From Siphonodentalium dalli (lineage: Eukaryota; Mollusca; Scaphopoda; Gadilida; Siphonodentaliidae), in assembly GCA_032622095.1 (NCBI GenBank), contig CP136062.1:201897959-201961958 (forward strand): a stretch of 64,000 nt of DNA, written 5' to 3'. Under the pieces are notes generated by a model. It was not told the DNA's origin, did not search any database, and saw nothing but the letters and a program-made list of their open reading frames with translations. Below, piece by piece: positions 49,592 to 60,799 of this stretch. A program made the position numbers and the translations under genes. The stretch's first letter is position 1; each line of letters opens with the position of its first letter.

Positions 49592-50113
49592 AGGTGGATT
49601 ATCTCTTTGTAAACATGTATTATATAGTTACTGGGGTATAAAATATTAGATCTGAAATGAAGACTCCTGCCCGGAACTGCTTCTATCAATTAATATTAAT
49701 TTTATTTCGAATAGTTTCTGGTCTTAAAAGGTGTGGTTGTTTAGCTAACGAACAATAATGGTTACTGTTAGCAGAGACCAGAAATTTTATTGTGTAATTT
49801 TGTCACAAATAAACGTTAATTATACTCATTATCGGTTATAACTATGGAATAAAACAATACAACCAATCAATCTGGGACATTTGACTTTCGGTACGTAGCC
49901 ATAGGAACAGCCTATAATGCTCAATATCGCTATATGGTATCACCAGAATGGTCTGTTCTAAAAATAGACAAATAAACGGTGCCAATAAAATATTCGAAAT
50001 AAAATCAATATTAATTGATAGAAGCCTTTCCGGACAGGGGTCTTCAGTTCATATTTATTATTTTATACCCACGCGACTATTTCAAAATTGTTATTTAAAG
50101 ATATAATCCATCT
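49592..50113. mobile_element. TTAA-flanked MITE, AGGTGGATTATC termini
   Basis: Termini AGGTGGATTATCTC and GATATAATCCATCT, bordered by TTAA (49588-49591 and 50114-50117). The arms also share CTTCTATCAATTAATATTAA / TTAATATTAATTGATAGAAG. Non-coding. Confidence 0.82.
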
Positions 50114-50129
50114 TTAACGTTGCTAAATT

Positions 50130-51340
50130 TGACGCCTCTAATAAAATTTCTTAGTAGTTTTTGTTTTGTTTCACCAAAGGGAGATTTAATGTCAAAGTTA
50201 CTAACTTAGGGCCCATACGATGACAATTTTTTGTAGCCACTGCAGAACCCACATATAGGCACTGTAATTTAACATTTATTTGTCTGACCAGTCTAATAAA
50301 TATCCAGACTCCGTTTCATATATTTCATTTATGTCTGCATGACGACACTGGCACTCTAACTGGTTTCAGGGGGAAACTCATTAATATTCATGTGCCCAAC
50401 TAAGGTAGTATTTATAATTGCGATCTACACATAGATCTACACACGTGCGCCTGAATTCACGAAAATACGCAAAGCAATTTACTCTAACCAATTTTTGTGC
50501 AATAAAAATCGCGTTTCATGATTTGCTTCGCTATATACAGAATATGTTTCACCGTGCAGATGCTATATATAATAAAGAAAAAATGAAATTAAGATATAGC
50601 GATATAAACACTCTAAATAAATATTATCGAGCTGTACTGTCGTCATGTTGCGTCATCTCTTTATTTTGAATACGCGCGCGCCGTTTACAAATACTATACA
50701 ACCGTAGCATTTGGCACGTGATTTATATCGTTATACATATGTTACAAGTTCACATGACACTGTAACCGGCAACTAAGAGTCCTTTAATGCGTTTATGCTT
50801 TTCATGTGAGAAATTGAATTATCGGTACGAATATTTTATTAGATCGTGGAAAAGTTTAAACTAAACATGCCGCCTATATGGCTATTAAATCATGGAATGT
50901 CACTGTGACGCGACGTGCATGGATATAAAACTCAACGCACTCAGTCAATGGCTCATCACCTGAAGTTTGGTAACAATTTAAGTTTGATCGTTAATTTATG
51001 CGACTTTAAATTTCGTTAAATATATCAGATGCAGGTATTGGTACATGGCACTATATGTTTTTAAAGTCGTAGAAAATGATTTCAGGCAGATATACAAATG
51101 TATCCAAAATACACTCTATATATTATGCCTGAGGTGGCAGAGTTCCAAGAAAAAAAAAACAAGATCGCGTCTATCGACCCCATATGAATCCATATCCCCC
51201 TGCATGGGGGTTTCCATATTATGGGGTCACCCGGGTCAGCATCAGTCAAGAAGAACCTAATATCTCCTGTTAGTAGATATCCATTCCCATTGGTCAATCT
51301 AGTAGGCCAGCATGATAATAGGAGAAAATACGAACTTTTG
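50130..51340. other. Intergenic stretch, nothing recognised
   Basis: AT-rich, with an 83-codon open frame at 50418-50669 that has no recognisable domain. No supported gene or repeat. Confidence 0.4.
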
Positions 51341-51345
51341 ATTAA

Positions 51346-51727
51346 CCCTTTACCCAACAGAACGGCCCTGTGCCAATGCATTCTCTTATATATGCGAGTC
51401 GACCATAGGTCGCCTCGCATATATAAGAGAAAGCATTGGCTTAACACATTAAAAATTATAAAATTGTTAAAGAATGTAAGAAAAAATGGTAAAAAGTGTT
51501 AAAAAAAGAATTTTTTTAGGCCAATGCATTCTCTTATATATGCGAGGCGACCTATGGTCGACTCGCATATATAAGAGAATGCATTGGCACAGGGCATAAC
51601 TGTAACTATCACAATGTGGTCAAGGAGCCGGTTCCAATGATACCCATATTTGTATGGTTCTATTGAGACAGACCGAAGATATTTTAGGCTGTTGAAGCTT
51701 TATTTGGCCGGTTTGTTGGGTAAAGGG
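51346..51727 (+). mobile_element. TTAA-flanked MITE, family B, copy 3
   Basis: Same orientation and structure as copy 1, with hairpin cores at 51372-51440 and 51520-51588. The left flank is TTAA (51342-51345); the right flank reads TAAG, so the target copy there has decayed. Confidence 0.82.
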
Positions 51728-51884
51728 TAAGACATTTCGAATATCTTTGGAAATACAATTCCCAAATTATGAAATTCCGTATACATTAGTTTGATTTTGA
51801 TGTTAACTTCATGAAACTGCAGTCAAACACTGCGGATATGGCTTGTGTCAATAAGTGAATATTAATTGATGTTGCAGGAAGCTA

Positions 51885-52093
51885 TTGAATGGTCAAGCAC
51901 CGCTTCCTTCGAGAACGCAGTAATTTCATTTGCTCGATTCCTGCCGTTTTAACTAATTTATGCCATGGGAAACTATATAGACCCAGATATTGAATGGTCA
52001 AGCACCGCATCCTTCGAAAACGCAGTAATTTCGTTCGCTCAATTCCTGCCGTTTGAACTAATTTATACCACGGGAGACTATATAGACCCAGAT
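51885..52093 (+). repeat. Two-copy tandem repeat of ~105 bp
   Basis: Both units run ATTGAATGGTCAAGCACCGC, TCCTTCGA, AACGCAGTAATTTC, TTCCTGCCGTTT and ACTATATAGACCCAGAT. They differ at about ten positions. Confidence 0.85.
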
Positions 52094-52400
52094 GTTGATT
52101 GTAAAGCAACCTTCGTCTATAGTTTTAACGAGACTGTTGTCGGACAAGATAGTGAGAATATGGTTTCGATTGCACAGACTGCCATTTCGAGTCGACGATA
52201 ATGAAATCTCTCGCTTCGGGATATTTGCGACCATATTGACGGTCATCCTTTATATAATGGATAGACATTTTACGAAACAACAAATTATGGAAACGGGTAC
52301 TAACAAAATAGCTTAGGAAATGTACCCGATTTGTGTTACAACGGTAATTTCAAACACGAATGCCATAAATTGAATAATCAAAAATAGCCGTAGTTTATAA

Positions 52401-52742
52401 TCTCATATATATTTTGAAGACCTCTGTCTGTCTGTCTGTCTGTATGCCTGCACATGCGCAGACGAGATCTGGGAAACGGGTGGAGCTATCGACTTGAAAT
52501 TTGCTATGTGAATGTATCTTGACCCGGATACGAATTTTATCGGGTCGCCGAGCCCGTGCGACACCAGCTTCGCGCATGCGCAGACCAGATCTCGGAAACG
52601 GGTGGAGCTATGGACTTGAAATTTGGTATGTGAATGTATCTTGCCCCGGATACAAATTTTATCGGGTCGCCGAGCCCCGATGCGACGCCAGCTTGAAATT
52701 TGGTTTTTGAATAGCCCGGACAACGTCGGGCACATCGGCTAG
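52401..52742 (+). mobile_element. Helitron-like unit 1 of a tandem array
   Basis: Begins A|TCTCATATATATTTTG. Ends with a GCCCGGACAACGTCGGGC hairpin and CTAG at 52742, next to T. Its interior (GGAAACGGGTGGAGCTA, TTTTATCGGGTCGCCGAGCC) differs from units 2-6 but matches the unit at 62274-63126. Non-autonomous: no Rep/helicase coding. Confidence 0.72.
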
Positions 52743-53442
52743 TCTATTATATATTTTGGAAGATATGTCTGTGTGTGTGTGTGTGTGTTCGCGATGAACT
52801 CGAAAACGTCCGAGCCGATTTCGATGAAACTTGGTATGTGGGGGTATTTTCGGCCGGGGGGTGGCATGGGCCTATTAATTTGTCCGTGCGACGTGACCTT
52901 GATCTTGAAATCGGGTCATTTCAAGGTCAAACGCCCGAATATCACAGGATTTCGGTGAAACTTGGTATGTGGGGATACTTTCGGTCGGGGAGTGGCATAT
53001 GCCTATTAAATTGCCCGTGCGACGTGACTTTGGCCTTGAATCGGGTCATTTCAAGGTCAAACGCCCGAATATAACGGGATTTCGATGAAACTTGGTATGT
53101 GGGGGTATTTTCGTATGGGGAGTCTCGTAAGCATATCCATTCAATTCAAGGTCAAATCGCCAATTTTGATGGGATTTCGACGAAATTGTATACATAGGGT
53201 TACTTTTGTCCGCTGAGTGTTTTGGACGGGTCAAATCGTGACCCCGACCTGACCTTGACCTTCAAAATAATCAATTCAAGGTCAAATCCGGTAAAACCGG
53301 ATGGATTTCGACGGGTACTTTTGTCGGGTACTTTTGTCCGGGCAGTGTTTTGGACGGGTCAAATCGTGACCCCACCTGACCGTGACCTTCAAAATGGTCA
53401 ATTCAAGGTCAAAGTCCGGACGAAGTCGGGTCCGCCTGCTAG
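52743..53442 (+). mobile_element. Helitron-like unit 2 of a tandem array
   Basis: TCTATTATATATTTTGGAAG directly follows the CTAG of unit 1. After a (TG)n run come TTCGCGATGAACTCGAAAAC and GATTTCGATGAAACTTGGTA, then several AAGGTCA-rich cycles. The end is GTCCGGACGAAGTCGGG followed by CTAG. Confidence 0.75.
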
Positions 53443-54182
53443 TCTATTATATATTTTGGGAGATATGTGTGTGTGTGTGTCTGTCTGTCTGTTCGCGATG
53501 GACTCGAAAACGGCCGAGTCGATTTCGATGAAACTTGGTATGTGGGAGTACTTTCGGCCGTGGACTGGCATTGGCCTATTAATTTGCCCGTGCGACGTGA
53601 CCTTGACCTTGAAATCGGGTAATTTCAAGGTCAAACGCCCGAATATCACGGGATTTCGATGAAACTTGGTATGTGGGGGTACATTCGGCCGGGGACTGGC
53701 ATAAACCTATTAATTTGCCCGTGCGACGTGACATTGACCTTGAAATCGGGTCATTTCAAGGTCAAACGCCCGAATATCACGGGATTTCGATGAAACTTGG
53801 TATGTGGGAGTACTTTCGGTCGGGGAGTGGCATAGGCCTATCAATTTGCCCGTGCGACGAGACCATGACCTTGAAATCGGGTCAATTCAAGGTCAAATCG
53901 CGAATTTTGATGGGATTTCCACGAAATATGATACATAGGGTTACTTTTGACCACCGAGTATTTTGGACGGGTCAAATCGTGACCCCGACCTGACCTTGAC
54001 CTTCTAAATGATCAATTCAAGGTCAAATCGGGTAAAACCGGATGGATTTCGACGGGCACGTTTGTCGGGTACTTTTGTCAGGGCAGTGTTTTGGACTGGT
54101 CAAATCGTGACCCCACTTGACCTTGACCTTCAAAATGGACAACTCAAGGTCAAAGCCCGGACGAAGTCGGGTCACCTTCTAG
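53443..54182 (+). mobile_element. Helitron-like unit 3 of a tandem array
   Basis: Starts TCTATTATATATTTTGGGAG and ends in the hairpin CCCGGACGAAGTCGGG with CACCTTCTAG. Internal cycles of ~130 bp (GGGGTACTTTCGGCCGGGG-like, GCCCGTGCGACGTGACCTTG) are as in unit 2. Confidence 0.75.
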
Positions 54183-54953
54183 TCTATTATATATTTTGGG
54201 AAATCTGTCTGTGTGTGTGTGTCTGTTCGCGATGGACTCGAAAACGGCCGATTTCGAAGAAACTTGGTATGTGGGGATACTTTCGGCCGGGGAGTGGCAT
54301 GGGCCTTCGATGAAACTTGGTATGTAGGGGTACCTTCGGCCGAGGAGTGGCATAAACCTATTAATTTGCCCGTGCGACGTGACGTTGACCTTGAAATCGG
54401 GTCATTTCAAGGTCAAATGCCCGAATATCACGGGATTTCGATGAAACTTGGTATGTGGGGGTACTTTCGGTCGAGGAGTGGCATAGGCCTATCAATTTGC
54501 CCGTGCGACGTGACCTTGACCTTGAAATCGGGTCATTTCAAGGTCAAACGCCCGAATATCACGGGATTTCGAAGAAAATTAGTGTCTAGGGATACTTTCG
54601 TATGGGGAGTCACATAAGCCTATTCATTTGCCCGTGCGACGAGACCATGACCTTGGAATCGGGTCAATTAAAAGGTCAAATCGCGAATTTTGATGGGATT
54701 TCCACGAAATATGATACATAGGGTTACTTTTGTCCACCGAGTATTTTGGACGGGTCAAATCGTGACCCTAACCTTCTAAATGATAAATTCAAGGTCAAAT
54801 CGGGTAAAACCGGATGGATTTCGACGGGCACGTTTGTCGGGTACTTTTGTCCGGGCAGTGTTTTAGACTGGTCAAATCGTGACCCCACTTGACCTTGACC
54901 TTCAAAATGGACAATTCAATGTCAAAGCCCGGACGAAGTGGGTCACCTTCTAG
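54183..54953 (+). mobile_element. Helitron-like unit 4 of a tandem array
   Basis: Starts TCTATTATATATTTTGGGAA and ends CCCGGACGAAGTGGG then CACCTTCTAG; one base of the terminal hairpin is lost. It carries an extra partial cycle after GGCATGGGCC. Confidence 0.73.
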
Positions 54954-55592
54954 TCTATTATATATTTTGGGAAATCTGTCTGTGTGTGTGTATCTGTGTG
55001 TCTGTTCGCGATGGACTCGAAAACGGCAGAGCCGATTTCGATGAAACTTGGTATGTGGGGGTACTTTCGTTCGGGGAGTGGCATGGGCCTATTAATTTGC
55101 CCGTGCGACTTGACCTTGAAATCGGGTCATTTCAAGGTCGAACGCCCGAGTATCACGGGATTTCGATGAAAATTAGTGTCTATGGATACTTTCGTATGGG
55201 GAGTGTCGTAAGCCTGTTTGTTTGCCCGTGCGACGTTGCCTTGACCTTGAAATCGGGTCAATTCAAGGTCAAATCGGGAATTTTGATGGGATTTCGACGA
55301 AATTTTATACGTGGGGTTACTTTTGTCCACTGAGTGTTTTGGACGGGTCGAGTCGTGACCCCGACCTGACCTTGACCTTCAAAATGATCAATTCGAGGTC
55401 AAATCGGGTAAAACCGGACGGATTTCGACGGGTACTTTTGTCGGGTACTTTTGTCCGGGCAGTGTTTTGGGCGGGTCAAATCGTGACCCCACCTGACCTT
55501 GACATTCAAAATGGACAATTCAAGGTCAAATCGCGCAATTCGCCGAAAAGCAGAGGGGAAACAGCCCGAACGAAGTCGGGTCCGCCTGCTAG
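54954..55592 (+). mobile_element. Helitron-like unit 5 of a tandem array
   Basis: Starts TCTATTATATATTTTGGGAA and ends GCCCGAACGAAGTCGGG then CGCCTGCTAG. Near its 3' end it holds a CGCAATTCGCCGAAAAGCAG block shared only with unit 6. Confidence 0.75.
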
Positions 55593-56370
55593 TCTATTAT
55601 ATATTTTGGGAAATCGGGGTGTGTGTGTGTGTCTGTGTGTTCGCGATGGACTCGAGAACGGCCGAGCCAATTTCGATGAAACTTGGTATGTGGGGGTACT
55701 TTCGGCCGGGGAGAGGCATGGGCCTATAAATTTGCCCGTGCGACGTGACATTGACCTTGAAATCGGGTCATTTCAAGGTCAAACGCCCGAGTATCACGGG
55801 ATTTCGATGAAACTTGGTATGTGGGGGTACTTTCGGTCGGGGAGTGGCATAGGCCTATCAATTTGCCCGTGCGACGTGACATTGACCTTGAAATCGGGTC
55901 ATTTCAAGGTCAAACGCCCGAGTATCACGGGATTTCGATGAAAATTAGTATCTAGGGATACTTTCGTATGGGGAGTGTCGTAAGCCTATTCGTTTGCCCG
56001 TGCGACGTGACCTTGACCTTGAAATCGGGTCAATTCAAGGTCAAATCGCGAATTTTGATGGGATTTCGACGAAATTTGATACATAGGGTTACTTTTGTCC
56101 ACTGAGTGTTTTCGACGGGTCAAATCGTGACCACGACCTGACATTGACCTTCAAAATTATCAATTCAAGGTCAAATCGAGTAAAACCGGATGGATTTCGA
56201 CGGGTACTTTTGTCGGGTACTTTTGTCCGGCAGTGTTTTGAACGGGTCAAATCGTGACCCCACCTCACCTTGACCTTCAAAATGGACAATTCAAGGTCAA
56301 ATCGCGCAATTCGCCGAAAAGCAGAGGGGAAACAGCCCGGACGAAGTCGGGACTCGGGTCCACCTGCTAG
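55593..56370 (+). mobile_element. Helitron-like unit 6, end of the tandem array
   Basis: Starts TCTATTATATATTTTGGGAA and ends CCCGGACGAAGTCGGG, a short duplication, then CACCTGCTAG followed by T at 56371. The array as a whole therefore sits between A (52400) and T (56371), the host dinucleotide used by Helitrons. Confidence 0.75.
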
Positions 56371-56544
56371 TGATATATAATTGTCAAATAGTAGCACATA
56401 TAATAAATGTATTGTATTTGCACTGCATTTTTATGAACTGTTTTCTGTTTGAATATTCGTTACATAATTTATTATTGACGAATAAAATTTATTTTAAAAA
56501 ATAGGAGCTATGGGGTAACTTTTATTAATAACGTATATTGCATG

Positions 56545-57018
56545 CGGTTAGACTTTTTGCAGGATGTATGCATTCACGGATGTATCTTCGTGGATGTCTC
56601 ATTGTTGCAGTTTGTAACTTTTATGAACGCGTTAACTGCTTTCGATATTTATAGGTGTAAACAATGGCTGGGCCACTACGGAAGATCTTATTGCGGGAAC
56701 ACAATGCATAATATAACACCTGACATTGCTGATTATGTATGTCTCAGTTGGAATGTAGACTAAATGTCGTATTGCGAAGTATCGGGTGTGTATTTAATCC
56801 CATTGGCAGATTTTTTTGTCCGCATTTTAGAGGCTTTCTGGTGCGGTGAATGAGAAACATGCATGCAGTGATAAGCCCTAGCTGTTGTAATAATTTGAAG
56901 GATTAGTATTTATTCTGAGGTGGTGCATTCATGAAATCAATATATTTTATATTATAATTTATATATACCTAACAATATGATATTGAGGGCGCTACCATTT
57001 CTGACTATGGTTTTCTTG
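56545..57018 (+). repeat. Dispersed ~470-bp repeat, copy 2
   Basis: Direct copy of 46268-46732. It stops two bases short of the TTAA that begins the next element. Confidence 0.8.
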
Positions 57019-57024
57019 GTTTAA

Positions 57025-57501
57025 AGGTTTTCAATCCGAACAGAGGGTCCCCATCTCAACAGATTCCAACAACAACAATCCGATCAGAGGGTCCTATATT
57101 ACTTTTATTTGGCTTTGGGGGTAAAAAATATTTGATTCGAGTCGGAACCCAACAAACAAAGCTCAGAGTTATTAGATATTGATTTTTGAAATTTGTTATT
57201 TACTCGAGATGAGTACTAATAATTGCCTTCATCTGCCGTAATCTGCTCGGGATGTGTACACCAAAATCTATTCAAACAGACAAGGATGGATAACTCTAAA
57301 ATCAAGTGGTAATAATAACGCAATTTTGACTGAGTTCTGGGGCAGAAAGTATTCCCGATAATGAAAAATAATAGATTTCTAAAATCGATATCTAACAAAT
57401 CTGAGCTTTGATGGGTGACTTTCTCGACTCGAATCAAATATTTTTTACCCCCGAAGCCATTGAAATAGTAATTGAGAGGAGTTTAATCGGATTGAGTACC
57501 T
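57025..57501. mobile_element. TTAA-flanked element, AGGTACTCAATCCG family, copy 2
   Basis: Termini AGGTTTTCAATCCGA and TCGGATTGAGTACCT... read outward, CGGATTGAGTACC on the right, bordered by TTAA (57021-57024 and 57502-57505). It shares TATTTGATTCGAGTCG and the AAAGCTCAGAGTTATTAGAT block with 43708-44144. Confidence 0.72.
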
Positions 57502-57509
57502 TTAATTGT

Positions 57510-58705
57510 ATTGGCGTATAATTATATCCCTTGCGTTTTCCCCACAGGGGCCTGTGTATAAATGTGGCCACATTGATATCGCATGAGAAGAGCGAACATA
57601 ATTAAGTTTGTGTTATATAGTTAATCTTGAATATAACAAGTCACTTTAGGTTCCTTAGTTTGTGATGAAGGGTGGGATTTTTTGCAACTAATTTCATAAT
57701 TATCCAGAAACAAAGTTCACCCACGTATATACACTGTATGACTAGCATTCACGGGGGCAGTCTTTATTCGACTCGAGTGTTATTTGTTGACCGGCATATA
57801 CTTACCCTTATATGCCGCACATATAAACCGTACGAATTTATGCCTCCATATCGCTTTATCACTTCCAATTGGAATCAAGTACAATCCCGAAGCGAATGAA
57901 TGTACATGGTCGGAAACAAAGTACCAAAAGCATGACCGACCAACATGACTGGTCAAAGAGCGATACATAAGACTCCATAGTCATAGATAGGCTGCAGAAA
58001 AATGTGGCTCTAAAGTTCATCGCTACCATTGGCATGACTGACAAACACACAAATCAAAGTCCAGCAGAGGAAAACAGATCAGCTGCGCAGCAAACATAGG
58101 AAGTCATTAAGTGAACGAGCAGTGGTATCGGTATCTTAAAAAGTTACACGCCGTCTCACTGATATACATGTAGTTTAAAGGCACGGGCGGTGTTCGTTGC
58201 AGAAATATTCATATTTGTTCAAATCGCCATCAACAGAAGGAATATTAAAATATTTTTGTTTTGTTCATATGTCAACCATAATCAGCGCGTAAATAGTATA
58301 TTGTCGTCAAGACGTACGATGGTGTACGTGAACAAGAGCCTGCTCGTGTTTACAGAAGTTGTGCTTCTGTTTACACATCGACGTATATTTAATATAGATC
58401 GATGGTTTACACAACACAGCGCAATTCTATTTGGTTAATCACACACAAATGATATAAACGCTCTTTATTATTTCCATATCAGGAAAACAGTAACAAATAA
58501 CGCTCTTTATGTTTACCATATCCGGATCTAAACAAACACCAGGTAACGTAACGTTTTTTGCTTTTGTTTACACAACAAAGGAAACAAAATTGGCAATAAC
58601 ATACTGTTTATGCCATATTTCTGATTGGTGTAAGACACAAATTAAGCTGGATTCCGGATTCATGTATTTATATAAACGGATTCCATTTTATTAGATTAGA
58701 TTATT
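57510..58705. other. Intergenic stretch, nothing recognised
   Basis: Short open frames without recognisable domains. No repeats of note. Confidence 0.4.
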
Positions 58706-58708
58706 TAT

Positions 58709-59096
58709 GTAGTACCCACCCACCACCCCATCCCGTCACCCATAGTATCTTATGCACCACAGGCGCTCGTATACTGGTAAGTATGGTAAGAGTACACAGT
58801 CTGACCCCCCCCCCGCTATAGTATCTTATGCGCTGCAGGCGCCCCTAGATCATTAGAGTATTTATGTACATAAATACTCTAATGATCTAGGGGCGCCTGC
58901 GGCGCATAAGATACTATAGGGGGTCAGACTGTGTACTCTTACCATACTTACCAGTATACGAGCGCCTGTGTCGCATAAGATACTATGGGTGGCGTGATGG
59001 GGTGGTGGGTGGGTACTACATAAATACTCTAATGATCTAGGGGAGCCTGCGGCGCATAAGATACTATAGCGGGGGGTCAGACTGTGTACTCTTACC
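58709..59096. repeat. Long palindrome with an extra third arm
   Basis: 58709-58868 and 58869-59030 are inverted copies meeting at TATTTATGTACATAAATA with almost no spacer. Landmarks are CTAATGATCTAGGGGCGCC, GCATAAGATACTATAG, CAGACTGTGTACTCTTACC and ACCAGTATACGAGCGCC. From 59030 the right arm starts again as a direct partial repeat up to about 59096. Confidence 0.85.
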
Positions 59097-59218
59097 ATAA
59101 CACCATAAAGCCAAAGGCTTGTTTCCATTGTGATCATGGCCGGGTTCCATTGTATTGAATATAAGATCTATAATATCATGTAAACTGAACGTGAAATCGG
59201 TATTTGTTTCTTAAACTA

Positions 59219-59292
59219 GCTGGATTCCGCATTCCAGGGTCAATTTGAAGCTGGATTCCGGATTCCAGCGTCATTTTAAAACTGGATTCAGG
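59219..59292 (+). repeat. Short tandem repeat, ~31-bp unit
   Basis: AGCTGGATTCCGCATTCCAG recurs as AGCTGGATTCCGGATTCCAG and partly as AACTGGATTCAGG. Confidence 0.7.
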
Positions 59293-59317
59293 ACTCGAGG
59301 GGGAGGGGCCCTCCTTA

Positions 59318-59857
59318 TAGTGTGGGGGCAACTGTTCAAAAACTGGTTCCTTGTATACTTTTTAGTAGAAGCATGGCGTGTACATTTTCAACATCGGGAT
59401 GGGTTGTGCTAAATAATTGAACTCTATTCCAATTTTTAAATGTCACGTGACCTCCAAATCCAAGATGGCTGCCATCATAAGCAAATATAAGGATATTTGA
59501 AATCGAGGATTTTTGCGCATGTTTTTGACCAAATCTTCCCCAAATAGCCGCGATATGTCCCCAAAGCATCCGATCCACTTGCCATTATGGTTTACTGGTT
59601 CAGTCTAAACATCAGATGTGCTAAGGAAGGTCAGAGTTAACATTATGGGTTGTTTAGCGATGTTCGTTTTGAAGGCTATAGGGGTGATTTACATGCCGTT
59701 TTTCACCATATCGGTACCCTCTCATCTTGTTCTACTTCCGGCTCGATACAAAATTGGAATAGAGTCTTAAATCCCTCCAAACTGAATAGGTTATGAAAAT
59801 CATAGTGGTTTGCTTCTACTAAAAAAGTATACAAGATCTACATTTGCCCCCACACTA
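59318..59857. mobile_element. 540-bp MITE with TAGTGTGG termini (F3)
   Basis: Termini TAGTGTGGGGGCAA and TTGCCCCCACACTA, flanked by TTA (59315-59317 and 59858-59860). The arms also share TTGTATACTTTTTAGTAGAA / TTCTACTAAAAAAGTATACA. It includes a CAAGATGGCTGCCATCA motif like those of F1 and F2. Same terminal family as F1 and F2, but short. Confidence 0.82.
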
Positions 59858-60415
59858 TTAATTGGCCATGCATTTTCGGATTATTTGAAATGATTTCACG
59901 TTAACAACACATGGACATCGACTGGCACATAACATAGCATCTACATGCAGAACCTGCATCGTGTGTTATGGAATATTTATAATTGAAAATGGAAGTTTAT
60001 GAATCCACGAAAGAAAGAAAATGACAATACCCACGTATTTCTTATATGTTGTATGCCGGTCATGTTTCGCAATATTGTCACAAACGCATGCATAGTTCTA
60101 CCGAAACTTGCTGTTCTAAACTATATTACATTTGTGTATTTTAGTGAAGATTTGATCACAAAAATGACATATTTCGACAGCATATGTAAAACTCCTTATG
60201 TACGCGTGGTTGAGAAGTTTGGTAAAATTAGCTACTGTACGGCTGAAAATGAACATTCTCAAATATAGAAAATTATTTATGGGTGGTTTACTTTCTGGTT
60301 GAAAATAATTTCATGAATCAAGAAAAAATAAATCTCCTCTCATGATCTTCAGATATGATATCATGGATATATATGAACTGCAATTTTGAAGAAAAAAATA
60401 TGTTACAGAAGTATG

Positions 60416-60799
60416 GAGCCCCGGAGGTGACATCCGAATGTTTTTTTTTAAGTCGTGGCCACGAGAATATGAAGTCGTGGCTACGATAATATGAAGTCGT
60501 GGCCACGAGACTATGAAGTCGTGGCCACGAGAATATGAAGTCGTGGCCATCAGAATAAGGTCGTGGCCACGAGAATAAGGTCGTAGCCACAACTTCATAG
60601 TCTCGCGCGTGGCCACGACTTCATATTCTCGTGGCCACGACCTTATTCTCGTGGCCACGACCTTATTCTCGTGGGAACGACTTTATTCTCGTGGCCACGA
60701 CTTCATATTATCGTGGCCACGACTTCATATTCTCGTGGCCTCGACTTTATTGTCGTGGCCACGACTTAAAAAAAACATTCGGATGTCACCTCCAGGGCT
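60416..60799. mobile_element. Inverted element built of GTCGTGGCCACGA repeats
   Basis: The outer inverted repeat GGAGGTGACATCCGAATG / CATTCGGATGTCACCTCC continues into TTTTTTTTAA / TTAAAAAAAA. The interior is ~20-22 bp units, GTCGTGGCCACGAGAATATG and variants. Units on the left half are in one orientation and those on the right half in the other, meeting near 60603 (CTCGCGCGTGG). Each unit is itself palindromic. Confidence 0.85.

Noticed and set aside
53222-55941. Long open frames (up to 239 codons) in the Helitron array, on both strands
   Set aside because: They follow the repeat cycles, occur in several frames at once, and read as the same short peptide over and over (GTWYVGVLSAGEWHG-like). 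No protein domain is recognisable.
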